Position numbers and translations under genes: made by a program. Positions 38,911 to 39,341 of a stretch of 39,341 nucleotides of DNA are shown here, one piece after another (position 1 is the first letter of the stretch; each line of letters starts with the position of its first letter). The stretch comes from a virus. The notes beneath the pieces are model-generated. The model saw only the letters and a list, made by a program, of their open reading frames with translations. It searched no databases and had not been told where the DNA came from. The stretch spans positions 1 to 39,341 of the IMG/VR virus record IMGVR_UViG_3300019458_000617; one strand, written 5' to 3'.

Positions 38911-39341
38911 GCGACAGCAAGAAGACGAATCCCAAAGATGCGGCGGCCACAACTAAGCTCGATCTCAGCCTCTTCCCGGATTCCGCGATTGCCTATGGCG
39001 CGCTCGCCTTCACGGAGGGCGACCTGAAGTATGGCGGCTACAACTGGAGAGCAGATGGCGTCATGTCCAGCGTTTACGTAGCGGCCGCCAAGCGCCATCT
39101 CGCCAAGTGGTTCAACGGCGAGAATGTCGACCCGAAGACACACATCCCGCATCTGGCAAGCGCGATTGCGTGCCTCGCTGTTCTGATCGATGCGGTTGAG
39201 ACCGGCAACCTGAACGACGATAGACCGCCTTCGCAGGACCAGAAGATCTTTGCTGAGTGTGAGGAGATCGTGACTTACCTCCAGACGATCTTACCGCGGC
39301 AGGCCCAGCGGCACCGAGCGCACCAGTCCACAACCGGTTGA
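38907..39341 (+). CDS. DUF5664-like, dATP/dGTP diphosphohydrolase N-terminal domain (144 aa)
   Basis: ATG 38907 overlaps the DUF4406 stop. An earlier in-frame ATG at 38793 lies inside that gene and is rejected. The sequence has the family's opening (TNPKDAAATTKLDLSLFPDS, then AFTEGDLKYGGYNWRA) and a helical block (HLAKWFNGENVDPKTHIPH, then LASAIACLAVLIDA). In InterPro terms this family is named for dATP/dGTP diphosphohydrolase activity. Pairing with a nucleoside-transferase-like gene suggests adjustment of dNTP pools. It ends TGA on the last base of the window, so an extra downstream gene cannot be seen. Confidence 0.75.
   Translation: MSDSKKTNPKDAAATTKLDLSLFPDSAIAYGALAFTEGDLKYGGYNWRADGVMSSVYVAAAKRHLAKWFNGENVDPKTHIPHLASAIACLAVLIDAVETGNLNDDRPPSQDQKIFAECEEIVTYLQTILPRQAQRHRAHQSTTG

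Overview
The window is part of a tailed bacteriophage genome (or prophage). It appears to be a short-tailed, podovirus-like phage, assembled from uncultured material or of a lineage I cannot name. Evidence is a P22-type portal, a scaffold, an N4-gp56-type major capsid protein, a head-tail adaptor, a propeller-like tail nozzle protein, large ejected proteins, a 2768-residue polyvalent protein, a lysozyme-type transglycosylase, two HNH endonuclease genes and an intein. Coding is about 95% on the plus strand, tightly packed, with many ATGA, TAATG and TGATG start/stop overlaps. Base composition is high GC. A phage-borne O-antigen polymerase/ligase-like protein and Sec-type signal peptides suggest a Gram-negative, GC-rich host, but this is inference. 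No terminase, polymerase, integrase, tRNA or CRISPR is visible, so the genome continues beyond the window.

Layout. 1-4504: a Gly/Ala-rich tape-measure-like internal protein and a Lys-rich small protein. 4513-6750: portal, split by an in-frame amber codon. 6747-7061: DUF2292-like zinc-ribbon protein. 7039-7382: promoter, strong terminator and leader. 7383-10413: scaffold, major capsid protein and a signal-anchored His-containing protein, ending in a GC-rich hairpin. 10488-12385: a two-gene host-envelope cassette (Rossmann methyltransferase-like, O-antigen ligase/polymerase-like). 12366-15727: two small proteins, adaptor and tail nozzle. 15741-16388 (minus): HNH endonuclease. 16387-18506: two exported fibre/lectin-like proteins, the first with an AT-rich 5' end. 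18511-21817: two ejection-type proteins and a small paralogue of the second one's C-terminus. 21820-22131 (minus): second HNH endonuclease. 22171-26779: coiled-coil and beta-rich small proteins, a His-rich repeat fibre with signal peptide, a conserved virion protein and three tiny genes. 26779-35085: giant polyvalent protein (ParB-like, Zeta-toxin-like and RadC/JAB-like domains, then a virion C-terminal region) containing a well-supported nested ORF in another frame. 35082-35827: membrane protein and transglycosylase (lysis or entry). 35844 onward: a promoter, three small zinc-ribbon/membrane proteins, an intein-split metallophosphoesterase, a zinc-finger protein, DUF4406 and a DUF5664 dATP/dGTP-diphosphohydrolase-like protein.

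The first three quarters is a virion-assembly operon with accessory insertions. The last 3.5 kb looks like a separately promoted nucleic-acid/nucleotide metabolism block. The most unusual points are the amber codon in the portal, the nested ORF inside the polyvalent gene, the envelope cassette inside the capsid operon, four virion-like proteins with export signals, and a His/Cys-patterned repeat fibre. All assignments come from reading the sequence; no database search was run.
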